Shown here piece after piece: positions 47,667 to 60,081 of a DNA stretch of 64,000 nucleotides. Position 1 is the stretch's first letter, and the number at the start of each line of letters is the position of its first letter. A model generated the notes under the pieces. The model worked only from the letters and a program-made list of their open reading frames with translations, had not been told where the DNA came from and made no database searches. The position numbers were made by a program, and so were the translations under genes. The stretch is from Thamnidium elegans (Eukaryota > Mucoromycota > Mucoromycetes > Mucorales > Mucoraceae). The stretch lies in contig JAIXMG010000031.1 in assembly GCA_025201345.1 (NCBI GenBank), positions 62,001 to 126,000 on the forward strand, written 5' to 3'.

Positions 47667-50600
47667 ATGGAAGAACAGTTTCCAGTAAACTCTGGGAATA
47701 TTCCTCCACCTTCTCAATCTACCAATGTACTTTCTCATCAACTTGCCAACTTTACGGCATTTCAAAATAGTAACGGTCAAAGACGTAAAGGAAAAGAAAC
47801 ACAAAGACCTGCGCCTAAAGTAAATACATGTATTATTTTGAGATAAAAAAAAAAAAAAAAGAAAAATATTGACATTTTTTGTATGTAAAAAAGTTGAAGT
47901 TGGAAAGAATTATGGGACTTACTTCAACTTCATCCAATATATTAGCCACAGCAAATGATGTAATAGCTTATGCAGCAGGAGCAGTTGTAGTTATTTATAA
48001 TCATAAACGAAATAAGCAAGTGGCACTATTATACCCTCCTCAACAACAACAATTGTCAAATACAAATACAAATAATAATAATGTAAATAATTCGAATTTA
48101 AATCAACCTTCTACTACTCCACTTGTTTTACCACTGGGTGGTATCAATACCACTACCAATAGTGATGTACTTCAAAATAATACTACTACGGATGAAAAGA
48201 AATCGGCTACACCTGCTAGTACTCGTGCTAAACCTATCAGCTGCTTAGCATTTTCTCCCGATGGGAATTATTTAGCTGCTGGAGAAGTAAGAATTAAACT
48301 TTTTTTTGGTATGTACATAAGCTGACAATTTAGTTATTATGTAGATGGGTCATCAACCTCGTATACTCATTTGGGACGTAAAAGAAAAAAAACTTCTCCG
48401 AGAATTCAAATCACACAAATTTGGTGTCCTGTCATTATCATTTTCTCCGAACATGCGATATTTAGTATCGATTGGATTCCAGGTAAACTTTGCTTACACT
48501 ATATATACGTATCCTTATTAATATATATATGTATGTATTCACTTAAAAGCATGATGGTTATCTTTATGTTTGGGATTGGAAAAAGGGTATGAAATTAGCT
48601 GGTAATAAAGTTACAAGTAAAGTAAATGCCGTATCATTTTCAAAAGACGGATCTTACTTTGTTACAGCTGGATTAAGACATGTCAAATACTGGTATTTAG
48701 ATGCTCGCGGGCGTATTCCAAAAAGAGTAACTTTACATTTTTTTTTTTATTATTATTATTATTTTATAGAATATGTTAAAAAAGTTTTTTTTTTTAGGGA
48801 AATTTATCATCAAGTCAAACACAAGTATTGGATGGTAGATCAGGAATCTTGGGTGTATTACGTGACGCCAACTTTGTTGATGTTGCTTGTGATCGGAGTA
48901 GTCAGACTGGTTACACTTACTTCATCACGGACCTTGGAATCCTTTGTATATTTAAAGAAGGTAGAGTGCTTGATAAATGGGTTGATCTTCAAGTCAAAAA
49001 TTCTTTTTCTATCGCTGTTTCATCAAATTATGTGATATGTACTTGCTCAGAAGGCGTCATCAGGTATGGTGATTTTTATGCATTGTTTCTCCTTTATTAA
49101 TTTATATATGCTAGACTATTTGAACCAGTCACGTTAAAGTATGTAGGTATACTTCCTAAACCACATCCTTTAGGTACCGATATTAGTTTAGTCACTTCAC
49201 CCGATATGGTTCGATCAAATGACGCTCACTATCCTGACGCTGTAGCAATGGTCTATAATGCAACTTCCCAGCGAGTTGTTTCGGTTTACTCTGATAAGAG
49301 TTTATATGTTTGGGATATAAGAGATTTAAACAAGATAGGGAAATATCGAAGTTTTATTTTTCACAGTGATTGTGTTTGGGGTGTTGAACCTTGTCCTAAT
49401 ATCGAAAGAGATGATAATGCTATCCCACTGAATTCGTTTGCTACTTTCTCTGCTGATGGTACAGTTAGAATTTGGAACCTCGATACACCTGTTCATACTA
49501 CTACCTCTACATCTTCTTCTCCGTTATCTCCTCCTATGCAACAAAATGGCGTATTATCTCCTAGTAGTAGTACGGTCGTTGGATTACATCGAAGGAACAT
49601 TTATTCTCGGGAACTTGTTAAAATGATCTATGTTGATCCTGATGCTGCTCAGTTTTCAAAGTTACGGAGTAATTTTGGTAAGTTTTAAGGGAAATGCGTT
49701 TTTTTTTTAAAAAAAAAAAGTTGGTTTTTTAAAAATTCAGGTTGATTTTAGAATTTGCTGAAGATCAATGCCCTGATTTTGGTATCCGTTCCTTAAAAAT
49801 GAGTGCAGATGGCCAGATGATGGCGAGTGGTGATAGAAGTGGTAACTTGAGAGTCCACGATATGAATTCTTGGGAAATGTTGACTTATCAAGAAGCCCAT
49901 GATTCTGAAATCTTGTCAATTGATTTAACTACACCAACCAACAAAGGTATTTTTAAATGAATATATATGTTTTATGTTGTACTCTTAACAAATATATATA
50001 TATATATATATTTTAGATGCCCCTAGTTTAATCGCTACCGCAAGTAGAGATAGATTGCTTCATATATTCGATATCAAAACCAATTTTCAACTAGTTCAAA
50101 GTTTAGATGATCATTCATCTTCTATCACAGCGGTTAAATTCTCTCAGGATTCAGATAAATTGATCAGTTGTGGCGCCGATAAAGGCATTATCTTTCGACA
50201 CCGATCCAATCCTGTCACACCTTTTCTTGACTCAACTCCTCGACCTTTTTCCACGTACCATAATTATTCTGGACGAAGTACCGTGTTTGATATGGCACTT
50301 GATGTGAACGCACGCTACGTCGCTACAGTCACTGGCGAACGAAAACTCTATGTACTTAGTGTAGAGTCAGGTAAACCATTTCGTATTTGCAAACCGGAAA
50401 CAGCAGAAGAAATTGGTAAATTCTCTGAAAACTCGGGTGGTAGTTTAATTAATATTGATTTGGATCCATTCTCTGGCACATATGCTGTTACAAGTGGATC
50501 GGATCGGTGTATTCGATTATTTGATTTAACCAACAGCACCTGTATTGAAAAAATGTGTGCGCATTCTGAACTGATCACTTCAGTCAAGTTTATTCGAACC

Positions 50601-51558
50601 AATACTGAAGAAGATGGGTTGCGCGTAGTGAGTACCTGTTCTGATGGTACCATTTTTATTTGGAAAGTGAACCGTGAGATCATTGCCAAAATGTGTGCGC
50701 GTGCAACTGAACGAGATTTAAAGATGAAACAGCAACGGACAGAGGATGACAATGATACGAAACATGCAGCCATGCTACTTGGATTACAAAATAACCATAA
50801 TAAACGTGCGCGTCGAGTGAGTACAGCTACCACTGTCAGACCCACTGCAAGCATTTCACAAATGATTCGCCAAGGTGAACGTAGAACATTCTCAACCATG
50901 TCTCCTGCAGAACAAAAATATGATGATGTATATAAAAAGATTGCGGCTTCTTCAGGGCGTCGAAATCAGATCAACGAGAACACGACTATACCCACTAATA
51001 ATACTACGCAACTTACAGAGACTCCTCCTGGTTCACCTAATAGATTAACCAATAACAACAATAGAAATGTATTTTTAAGGAAAGAAAATAGAATCATAGC
51101 CGCTCCTCTGCAACAGGATTTAACGGGTAGGAAATCTCCACCAGAGAAAACAGGCAAGTTAGATCGACTGTATAATGGTCTACCAACTTCGTATGGCAGA
51201 GAACGAGTGCATAGTCAGGTTACGCCTCCTGCGGGTTTAGTACAGTATCGTCAACAATCACCTACACCACCGACTTCGGCCGGTGCAAGAAATCCCATCT
51301 TGAGAAGGGCTGTATCGAGGGATGCTATACTAAAGAAAGATCAAGAATATAATACCAGTAGAAAATCACCTACAAAAACAACGGCGTTCACATTAAATAA
51401 TAACAATAATAACACTACTATCGCTAATAGTACAAAACAATCTGTCCTCAACCGTAAAAGCAGCCAACCCACATTTAACAGAAGGAAAAGTGATCCACAA
51501 CAAACCATATTAACCAGTAAAGCTACTTTTAAAGCATTGGCTGAAGGTAAGAAAAAAG

Positions 51559-51594
<36 letters not shown>

Positions 51595-52948
51595 GCATGA
51601 TCTAAATTATTTTTTTTTAAAAAAAAAAGAAGATGATTCAGACAATGATGTAGATACAAATAATAACGATAATATCAGAGAAGAAGAAGAAAAGGACGAT
51701 GATGATGAAGAGGAAGAAGAAGACGACGAAGAAGAAGAAGAAGAGATTATTTTCACACCGGAACAAGACCGAATATGTAAACCGTTTGAAGTTTCGCAAC
51801 ACCATCATCATCATAATATACAGACCACATGCGATGAAGAAGACGAAGAAGAAAACGGAAGTGCTCCAGTCTCAGATAACGAAACAAGCACACAATTGAA
51901 CTGTAACGATGAAGAGTCCAGTGAGGATAATGTCGATGATGAAATCAATAGAGATATCACAGCGCGTGAACCACCAAGAGTTTCAACTTCGATTAGTAGA
52001 ACGACTACATCTGCTTCCATCCGACGTAGCATGCATATAGACGGTTCCAATAAATTAAGTCATGATGATTTGATGTCTTTGCCCATCTTGCCTTCTTCTC
52101 CTCCGCACGAATCCGTACAGGATACCATCGAGGTTGTGCAAACAAGCGTGGCGTTTAAGGAAATTCAAAAGAAGATGGAAAGAGCTGCCAAGAGACAAAG
52201 TATTACCGCAAGGTTTTTATCTAGCTTGACTGGCGCAATTAAAAATGATAATGTTAGGCCGTCGTTGGATCATGTCATGAGCTCGTTTCAAAGTATCTCC
52301 AATCAACCTACCTCACCGATTACTCCACCTCTTTCTACACATATTATTAATCCTATTCATCCAGTGGAAGAACCCGTTAAGTTGACAATTGATATTGCGC
52401 TTCCCAGTGTGTATCATCCACCAGCTGAAGAAGGAGAAGAAAAAAGTCTGTTAAAGGAACCAGTTGAACCTGTGAAAGAACCTGTAGGACCTGTGAAGGT
52501 ACCAGTTGAGGCGAAAGAAATAGAGAGGAAGGAAGTAGTAACAGGTAGAGAAGAAGAAGAAGAAGCAGTAGAGAAGAAACAAGTAGAAGAGGAATCAGTA
52601 AATAAAGAAGAAGGGGAATTATTAGTAAAGAAAAAGGAAAAAGATCCCATAAAAGAGAAATTAGTTGAAGAAGAAGATTCCAAGTTGGTAAACGCGTTAG
52701 CAGATTTAGACGGTGTAGCTATTTTATTGGATAGTGTGTTAGAAACTTATTTAGCTACGGTAAAATCCATATCAAATCAAAAATCTTTATTGACAATTGA
52801 AAACAAACTTGATCAAGTTGTGGATAAGATTTCCAAAACAATTCAAAAACCTGATATACCTGAACAGTCGCCAGAGACAATCAAGTTACTGGAAAAGTAT
52901 TCTTCGTTGTTACTAAATATTGTCGAAACCAAAATAAATAGTAAATAA
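47667..52948 (+). CDS. WDR62/MABP1-like WD40 scaffold protein (1577 aa, 9 exons)
   Basis: Exons are 47667-47819, 47894-48286, 48345-48482, 48550-48726, 48798-49063, 49115-49677, 49752-49946, 50017-51546 and 51630-52948, all in phase. After a disordered start, [22 protein letters not shown] opens the first of two WD40 propellers. Repeats include [82 protein letters not shown] and [24 protein letters not shown]. The signature TLGL-like first blade and SGDRxGNLRVH match vertebrate WDR62/MABP1 and their fungal relatives, scaffolds of kinase signalling at spindle poles or in the cytoplasm. The second half is low-complexity with an acidic Glu/Asp stretch, and the last roughly 90 residues form a helix like the WDR62 dimerisation coil. 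Two splice choices are notable (see findings). Confidence 0.87.
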
Positions 52949-53652
52949 ATTTGTCTTTATTTCATTTACATGCATTTATACAGCGTTTTGCGTTTTGAAA
53001 TTATCGCGTATTCTTATCCGCTGACTTGATGCCCGGGGCTTTTTCTAATATTTAATCAGCCTTGCGAAAAAAAAAAAATCAATTACAGAGTTGTTTTATA
53101 TAATCAGAAAGTAAAATCGAGTTTTTCTTCCTCTATCAAGAAGTAGAAGGGTATTTGCAGTACAAAGGTTTGCGTCGAAAGATGAAGTGTTGTACTGCCC
53201 AGAAGCATAAACCCAAATTTATCTAGGCTTAAAAAAACTCTCTGTGGCGGGGGTGTTTAAATTAAGCGCATGAAATTTGTTTAGTTTTGAATGGAACTTT
53301 TTTAACTAAAATAAGAATCTAGGGCTTATCATTTTAGATGGACTAAGCCCATATTAAAAATACGGCTCTACTCATTTACTCCTTTCCAAACGTTGACTCT
53401 TATTATTGCATGTTTACACACTTTTTTTTAAAAAAAAAAAGTTGCCTAATATATATGATCAAACAAGTAAACTGTTTATTTGTTGCTTTACACACACACA
53501 CACACACGCACACACGCACCCTTTGAACGACAATCACGTTACTGACATACTTTTTATTTTTTTTTTTTTTTTTTTTTTTTGCTATGGTAAAAACCATATT
53601 CTAAAAATATGAAGATGCATGGTAACAGAGAGTGTTACTTCTTTAACAATTT
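52949..53652. other. intergenic, microsatellite and T/A palindrome
   Basis: It holds the 3' end of the WD40 gene, a T8A10 palindrome (about 53423-53441), a (CA)n run (53490-53519) and a T run (53551-53580). No gene is visible. Confidence 0.6.
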
Positions 53653-54048
53653 ATGTTAGCACGTCTACCTTTTTTTTCAAACATCAGGGAAAATGGATCG
53701 ATAAAAAAAAAAGATGACGAAAGTTTTATCGTCAGAGAAAAGGAAAACGATTTATCTTGTTCTACTCAGCTTGTCTGTCCTGTAGTGGCAAATGATCGCC
53801 GCGAGCAGTTTTGGATGATAGTTGGAAGCTCATTGACAAAAGAAAACTTATCGAGTAGAATTGCTTATACTTGTAACCAAGATATTATTAGTGACTTTTA
53901 TGGCTATTCTAAACTTCAAATCATTAACTGTTATAATACAACGCCCACGAAGGAAGATGATCTTTTCAAGTTATCGATTGAGCTGCAATCGTTTCGTGGA
54001 GTTCAGCGCCGGAGATCCTATCGTTTATGGTGGTATGCGACTAAATGA
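53653..54048 (+). pseudogene. third transposase C-terminal remnant (DDE_3 type)
   Basis: The frame contains VANDRREQFWMIVGSSLTKENLSSRIAYTCNQDI...KLQIINCYNTTP. This has the same layout as the C terminus of the remnants at 10.8 and 25.0 kb: IEQFW, then a helix with RI.. CN, then the closing INCYN. The Pro-Tyr-Ser part of the motif is degenerate and the first 45 residues look unrelated. It is inactive, and no inverted repeats were identified. Confidence 0.6.
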
Positions 54049-54618
54049 TACCTGCAAAAAAAAACTAACCGAGTAAGTTACACGGGTTCGATCTATAAAA
54101 TGGCCATGACCGGACCTAATAAAGATAAAAAACCTGCTACTCGAAAGACTTCCATTGTAGTAGCATATACTACGACGTGCTTCAATGAAGAGATTTGGCT
54201 ATCTTTTTTTTGTTGTCACTAAATAAATAAATAAAAAAGGGCACTGTTTATTTATTATTTTGTTTTGGTAGTGGGACCCCGCATGCATTTATTCTAATAG
54301 AATCAAACTGTTAATAAGTCTTGCGGAAGTGCTTGGGGGTCTCTTGAACGAAAAGGACACCATTATATGTTGTTTTTGATGTTGTAAATGCGGCTACGAT
54401 GGAATCGATTGAGTTTAAAAAGGGTTTTCGGCCAAGTATCCAATGGATGGTTAATCCCAGTTCTCATTAAAATACAATGTTTGATGGTGTAACAAGTTTT
54501 GTAAAATTAAAGAAATCACCGTTTCCATGAATTAGAAACACGTTTTTTTTTATTATTATTATTATATAGAGAAAATATACAAGTACACAAAATAGATGAC
54601 AAAAAAAAAAAAAAGATA

Positions 54619-55857
54619 CTAAACAACCACATCTCTCTTTTCAGACAAGTGTGATTGTATATCAGAAGATTTATGCTCATACTTATCATCTGTGGTATTG
54701 ACAGTAGGTAACAATTGAGCAGCGTTTCTTTTGATTGATAATTCGACTGATCCGTACCAGGCACCACCAAGTAAAGTTAACAAGATACCGAATGCATTTG
54801 TAGAATTAATGGCGTAATCGAAAATAAGAATTGACAAAATGATGGATAAGACTTGTTTCACGTTTCCAGCAACGGTCATTGTAAGTGCACTTGTCTTTTT
54901 GTTTGCCGTGAAACTGACGATATTTAAACCAAACGCGATTAATCCATTTAGTAATAAACTGGAGGCCAAGTTATAGGTCATGTATTGGGATGAAAACTCT
55001 TTTACACTTTCCAACTCACCAGTTACATGAGCATAAATGATACACTGAACAAAGGCTAATGGTGACATACGGAACAACAAATCAAGTGGATTTAACTTGA
55101 GTCTACCTACTTGAACTCGATTGGTTACAATCGTTTTAACTGAGGCTAATACGGCCCCCAAAACTGTAAGGAAGAATCCCATATAAGTAAATTCATATTC
55201 TGCTGAAGTTGCGAACCCAACACCAAGGACGACCTTTATATATAAAAAAAAAAGTGGTTAATCTAGGTTTATATAGCTTTGTTATATAAAATACTTTACG
55301 GGTAATAAAGATAAGTAGATTTTACGTGGATAATGCTTTTGAAGAAATACAATAGATAAGACTACAGTAAATACGGGTGTCATTGCACGAATCATTTGAT
55401 GGAACTAAAATTATTTATGTTAGGGTAAATTTATAAATAAATATTATAATAAACTTACAGGCACAGAAACAAGATGCCTACATGAAATCGTAAAAAAAAA
55501 AAAAAAATTAGTTGATGAACCTCCCTTTTTTTTTCTTTTTTTTTTTTTTACTTGAAAAGTCTAGAACATTGTTTATACTTACAAAGAAACGTTACTAATA
55601 GCAATATTAATGGTATAAAGAACAGAGAACATGACCATAATAATATTTTCACGATCACCTAGTTTAGCAGGAACAAAGATACCCAACATATAAAGAATAT
55701 AACAACCGACACTTCCGCATAGTGTATGAATAGCAGTTAATGAATATGGAAACTTGAAGTTATTGAGGATGATCTTGTTATATAAAGTTAACGATAAATT
55801 GAGAACAAAATAAAGTCCCAACCACATGTAACCAGAATCAACAGTTATTTTAGCCAT
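54619..55857 (-). CDS. TPT-family (DMT superfamily) nucleotide-sugar or triose-phosphate transporter (337 aa, 4 exons)
   Basis: Exons are 55857-55583, 55477-55459 (19 nt), 55404-55300 and 55233-54619, all in phase. Ten hydrophobic helices are suggested. Family blocks include YFVLNLSLTLYNKIILNNF at helix 1, FPYSLTAIHTLCGSVG, the helix LHLVSVPFHQMIRAMTPVF whose first seven residues come from the 19-nt exon, VVLGVGFATSAEYEFTYMGF, and ALTMTVAGNVKQVLSIILS with LTLLGGAWYGSVE near the end. These proteins exchange a phosphorylated sugar or nucleotide sugar for phosphate or nucleotide, usually in the Golgi or ER of fungi. The NKxxLxxF start and the K-Q in NVKQVLS are typical. The substrate cannot be told. 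The C-terminal tail is hydrophilic. A (TG)n run precedes the start codon. Confidence 0.9.
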
Positions 55858-55861
55858 CTTT

Positions 55862-55883
55862 TGTGTGTGTGTGTGTGTGTGTG
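55862..55883. repeat. (TG)n microsatellite at the 5' edge of the transporter gene
   Basis: About 11 TG units lie immediately upstream of the transporter ATG (CA units on the coding strand, about 5 nt before the start codon), so they are probably in the 5' UTR. Confidence 0.9.
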
Positions 55884-56389
55884 CGTCTAAAAAAAAGGTA
55901 TATATACAGAAAAAAGGAAAAAGGAAAAAAGAAAAGCAAAAATAGAAAAATAAAAATTAGCCTGCTTATTTATATAATAATTATGTTGCCTCATAACACG
56001 CTAAATTTGGTAATCGCCAATATTAGGGCTTTAATTTATTTCCTGGGTTACCCATTTTTATTATTGTATTCCACTATAATAATGAAATCATGTTTCTTCC
56101 TTGAAAGCCTCAGAGCATGACCAGCCTTTTTTTTTTATATCAAGCAGGGTGGTTTTTATTGGCTATCTTATAAATAAAGTTAATCCTAATCTAGTCTGAG
56201 AGGTTACACGATAAGCCCTTTCTTCTTAGCCTTGTAGTAGCTTATTAAAAATAGTTTCATACCTGTAATTACATTACTTCTCATTGTAATTCAAATAATG
56301 GAAATACCATACCTTGGAACAAACATTCACTCAAAAAGAAAAAAAAGGTAAACAAGATATTTTATTGGGTCGTGGTTAAACCTGATTTC

Positions 56390-56422
<33 letters not shown>

Positions 56423-57868
56423 GTGCTAACGAAATGACATATCACGATAATAAATGCAAGGCCAATTTTAATAAACTAGTAAAGGTCTGATCTTCTTGTC
56501 ATTTACTTTTTTCGCGTGGCAAAAGGGGGATTAAAAACTTGATTTTCCTTTCCAAATGCGTGCGTACACATCTATTTTGATCTTGCAGTAAAAAAACACT
56601 ATATTTTATTAAATTGTACCTGAAAGTTTTACTCGGGTAATAAAGTAATTGTCTTTTTTTTTTGTGTGTCATTAACTAAATTGACGCCACCAACTACTAG
56701 TATAAGACTACTATAGAAAAAGAGATCCACAAACACTATTTTATATGAGTAAATAATAACCGCACGTACCTACATAAACAGACATCATAATAACATTTCA
56801 TGGTCTTGGTAGTTGGAAAGAATTTTTCTGCGCATAAAAAAAAAAGATGATAATGGTGGGGGTATATCATATTGTTTATTAACGGGTTTATTTTTTTATT
56901 TTGTAGAACGTTGTTTTAAAGACTAATGCAAAAAAGATAAATGAACGGTTAAGTGTACACAAAAAGTCTTTTTACCGTTGGTATTCTGGAACGCGAACAT
57001 TGTTTTGTTATTTTACGCACACCCGAGTAAAATTTACTTTTTAGGTAAATAAACTCTTTCTTGTACTTGGTCAATTTAACTAGTTAATGTTACTTTTTTC
57101 TTTTTTAATGAAGTTTATTTTTTGTTGTTGTAATATTAGTAAAAAAGCAGTGAGATTTTTTTTTTTTTTTTCGTAAGCCAAGTTACATATTGTTTTTTGT
57201 TTAAAAAAAAATGTATGTACACAGTTCAAAATGGAAATAAGTATAAATTTAGTTTTTGAGGTCTCCCCCAACCCCAACCCTAACCCCCTTATTTGCCACG
57301 CGAAAGTAATAAGAGATCTACTTCTCCTCGCTTATTGATAATCGTCATTTTGTATTTACCGTAAAAAGTGATTTGCAAATATGTCAATTTCATTAGCACG
57401 TTTTTCTTTGGGGGCAGATTTAACCGTGAGTCATTGACCAGTAAAATAACAAGGAAAGTAGTAAACAACTTTTTTTGTTTACCTTTTGAGACGATCTTGT
57501 TTGCGTTTCCGTTATTCCGCTTACTATGGCATCCCTTAAATCGAGTTGTAATTAGATTTCTCTGCGGGTATGAAAAAAAGCTTTCAATATGGTGTAACCT
57601 CTCAGGATGAAAAAAAAGTTGGTTTAGTAGCCAATAAAAGGACGTCTTGTTTTTTTACACTATATATATATAATATATGATAGAGAAACTATTTTTTTTT
57701 TCTTCTTCTTCTTTCTCTCTTTTTTTTTTATTTTTTTTTAATTTGTTACTCTACTAGTATATATAAATAAAATAAAATAAAAATCCATTCCTCTTCTTTT
57801 TTCTTTTTTTTTTTTTACTTGAGAAAAAGAAAAAGAAAGAGGTTGGGCATTAATAATAATAAAAAAGA
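55884..57868. other. divergent intergenic region, 2 kb
   Basis: This is the promoter side of both the transporter (-) and the pseudokinase gene (+). It contains an A run (56391-56420), a G-quadruplex-like run (57265-57288, listed as a finding) and T runs near 57690-57735. Short open frames are low-complexity only. No gene is seen. Confidence 0.5.
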
Positions 57869-58567
57869 ATGCCTCAGTTGTTTATAAAGACAACACCAAA
57901 CCTTTCAAAAATAAAGTCATTAAAGAATAAAATCCAAATTAGTTCATGGTGGCGTCAACTTAAAGAATCAACTAAATCAAACGAGTCTACAAACAGTGAC
58001 ACATCTTCTCATACAACACTTGATTGGAGATCACTTTCTCCTGATAGACCACCTTTACCTTTCTTACGAGAGAATTCACCTACTTCATCTACGACTTCCA
58101 TTCATAATGTCACTGAAAATACAATAGATTCTAATTTATCATTATCAACTAATAACTTATCTACCACTAATACAACAACTACAACAACAACAACTCTTAA
58201 TAAAAATATATCCCTAGACAATTTAGATACCACCACTAATAATAGCAGTAACAAGGTAAATTAATATTTTTATTTTATTTTCCAAGCGGTCTCTCTCTCT
58301 CTCTCTCTCTTTTCGTATATATATATATGTGTGTGTGTGGGTGTGTGTGTGGGTGTGTGGGTGTGTGTGTGGGTGTGTGTGTGGGTGTGTGGGTGTGTGT
58401 GTGGGTGTGTAAAATGACATTATAATCTACTTTTTCTCTTTCGAATTAGACATACATAATTGTCTGCGTGTATGCCACGTTTTTTTTCACTTTAAACGCA
58501 CATTTATGGTACATAATATGCAAGGTAGTACATATAATAGAGCAGCATGCTGTCTTCCGATTTTGTA

Positions 58568-58606
<39 letters not shown>

Positions 58607-60081
58607 ATAAAAGTCAGCTGGGAAACTAGTCCTATTGTTTATAATCGATTGTTATTGTTTTACCTTTACAAAAAAAGATACAAAAAAAAAGCGTGTGTTT
58701 GTGAAATACAGAAAAAAAAAAAGAAAGAGAAAGAGAGAAAGAGAGAGAGAAAGGCCTTTTTTTTATATTTCTTTCTTTTTTTGTTATTAACTTTCTCTTT
58801 TTTTTTTTTTCTTTTTTTTTTTACTTCTTTTACTTTTTTTTTTTATAGCCTGTTAGAACCAATACAGACGACCGAAATTATCAACCTTTGTGCCCAATTC
58901 TTGAAGAAAGTGAAACAATGATTACAGAATCGTCAGAATCAAATGTTATCAATAGTAGACTATCGCCTAGCAGTATGCAAGAAGAAGAAGAAAGAATGTC
59001 ATCTGAATCTGGCAGCTCACTTGATCATGATATCAATAGAAATATAGAAAAACAACCTATGCCAAAATCCTCTGTTATAACCGCTGATGCAGCATCCATT
59101 TCTTCTTCTTCTTTGCCACCTGATATTAAAACGATCCAAAAGACTCCCAGTGATAAATACATGTCGGATGATATTGTAGGTGATGAAGATCGTTGTAAAC
59201 GAAAGTTTGCAAAGATGGTCTTGGCTGCAAACAAGTTTCAAACACAACAAGAAAAGGATGAAAGGCCTAGTCATATGGCTTTGTTATTTGACGTGCATGG
59301 AAATATTGATATGATGCGAATGGTTCGTCAAGGTAAATCCGAATACCATAAGTTTTGCGGGTAAGTGGAGAGGTTTTTTTTTTTTTTTTTTTTTTTGCTT
59401 CTTTTAACTAATCCCTTTTTTCTTTTTAGTAATTCGCAATATGTTCCACCTGAATTGTCTGTTGATATTGAATACCACAGTGAATTAGCAGATATATGGG
59501 TATTAGGTGTATTTTTATATAGAATGCTTATCGGTAAATACCCATTTGTTGCCCCTAATGATCAACAATTATTTAAAAAGATGTTACATGGTAACTTTAG
59601 TATTCCCAACGAACTATCTGAAGGTACATAAGTTTTAAAGTATGTTGTGCACTGGGCAAGTAACTAACATAAAAACAAAAACAAAATAGACGCCAAAGAT
59701 CTTTTAAGACGCATGTTGGCACCTGATATGAATAGAGCCTCATTGGATTTGGTCATTCATCATCCATGGTTAAAATCATACAGACCCTCTTTACTTGATC
59801 ACTATTACTCTACAACCAAAAAAGCTACTATAAACCAAAGTTTCAATAGTACTACTGTATTACCACAACAACAAAGAAACACAACCGATAAATCAAATAG
59901 TAGTATTCAGTCTATTAAATCTCCAAAACCTTCTAAATCAAGCTCATTTGCAGGAAAAAGATTTATTAAAAAGGCCATTTCACTATTAGTGAAAGGTCCT
60001 TTCCCTCCTCCCAAAAAGCCCTATAGAGATTTATCTCATTTAGGTACAAGAGAAACTGTATTTGCAAGACAAAAAGTTTAA
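57869..60081 (+). CDS. C-lobe-only pseudokinase with a long disordered N terminus (494 aa, 4 exons)
   Basis: Exons are 57869-58255, 58849-59360, 59430-59623 and 59690-60081, in phase. Residues 1 to about 240 are Ser/Thr/Asn-rich and disordered. From about 243 a kinase C-lobe begins. An alpha-E-like helix (CKRKFAKMVLAANKF) is followed where the HRD loop should be by KDERPSHM. The beta7-beta8 strand LLFDVHGNI follows, then RMV in place of DFG, and a kept activation end CGNSQYVPPEL (PPE for APE). The C-lobe helices ADIWVLGVFLYRMLIGKYPF, FKKMLHGNFSIP and AKDLLRRMLAPDMNRASLDLVIHHPWL end at about 389. No N-lobe (glycine loop, VAIK Lys) exists in the gene. The C-lobe most resembles Tribbles/CAMK-type kinases. 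A scaffold or regulator role is inferred. A basic tail of about 100 residues follows. Confidence 0.8.
58290..58410. repeat. (CT)n and (TG)n-rich microsatellite in pseudokinase intron 1
   Basis: A (CT)n run at 58290-58310 is followed by an 83-nt TG/TGGG-type run (58328-58410). Intron 1 is about 590 nt, ten times the usual length here, and also holds an A35 run (58570-58604). Confidence 0.9.

Noticed and set aside
50348..50899. Long minus-strand open frame inside the WD40 gene
   Set aside because: It mirrors a conserved WD40 exon; its peptide has no recognisable fold and no splice context.
54086..54098. A second GGGTTCGATCT word suggesting a tRNA
   Set aside because: No tRNA arms can be drawn around it; it lies next to a transposase remnant.
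57265..57288. True interstitial telomere array
   Set aside because: Only one exact CCCTAA unit is present and the C tracts differ in length.
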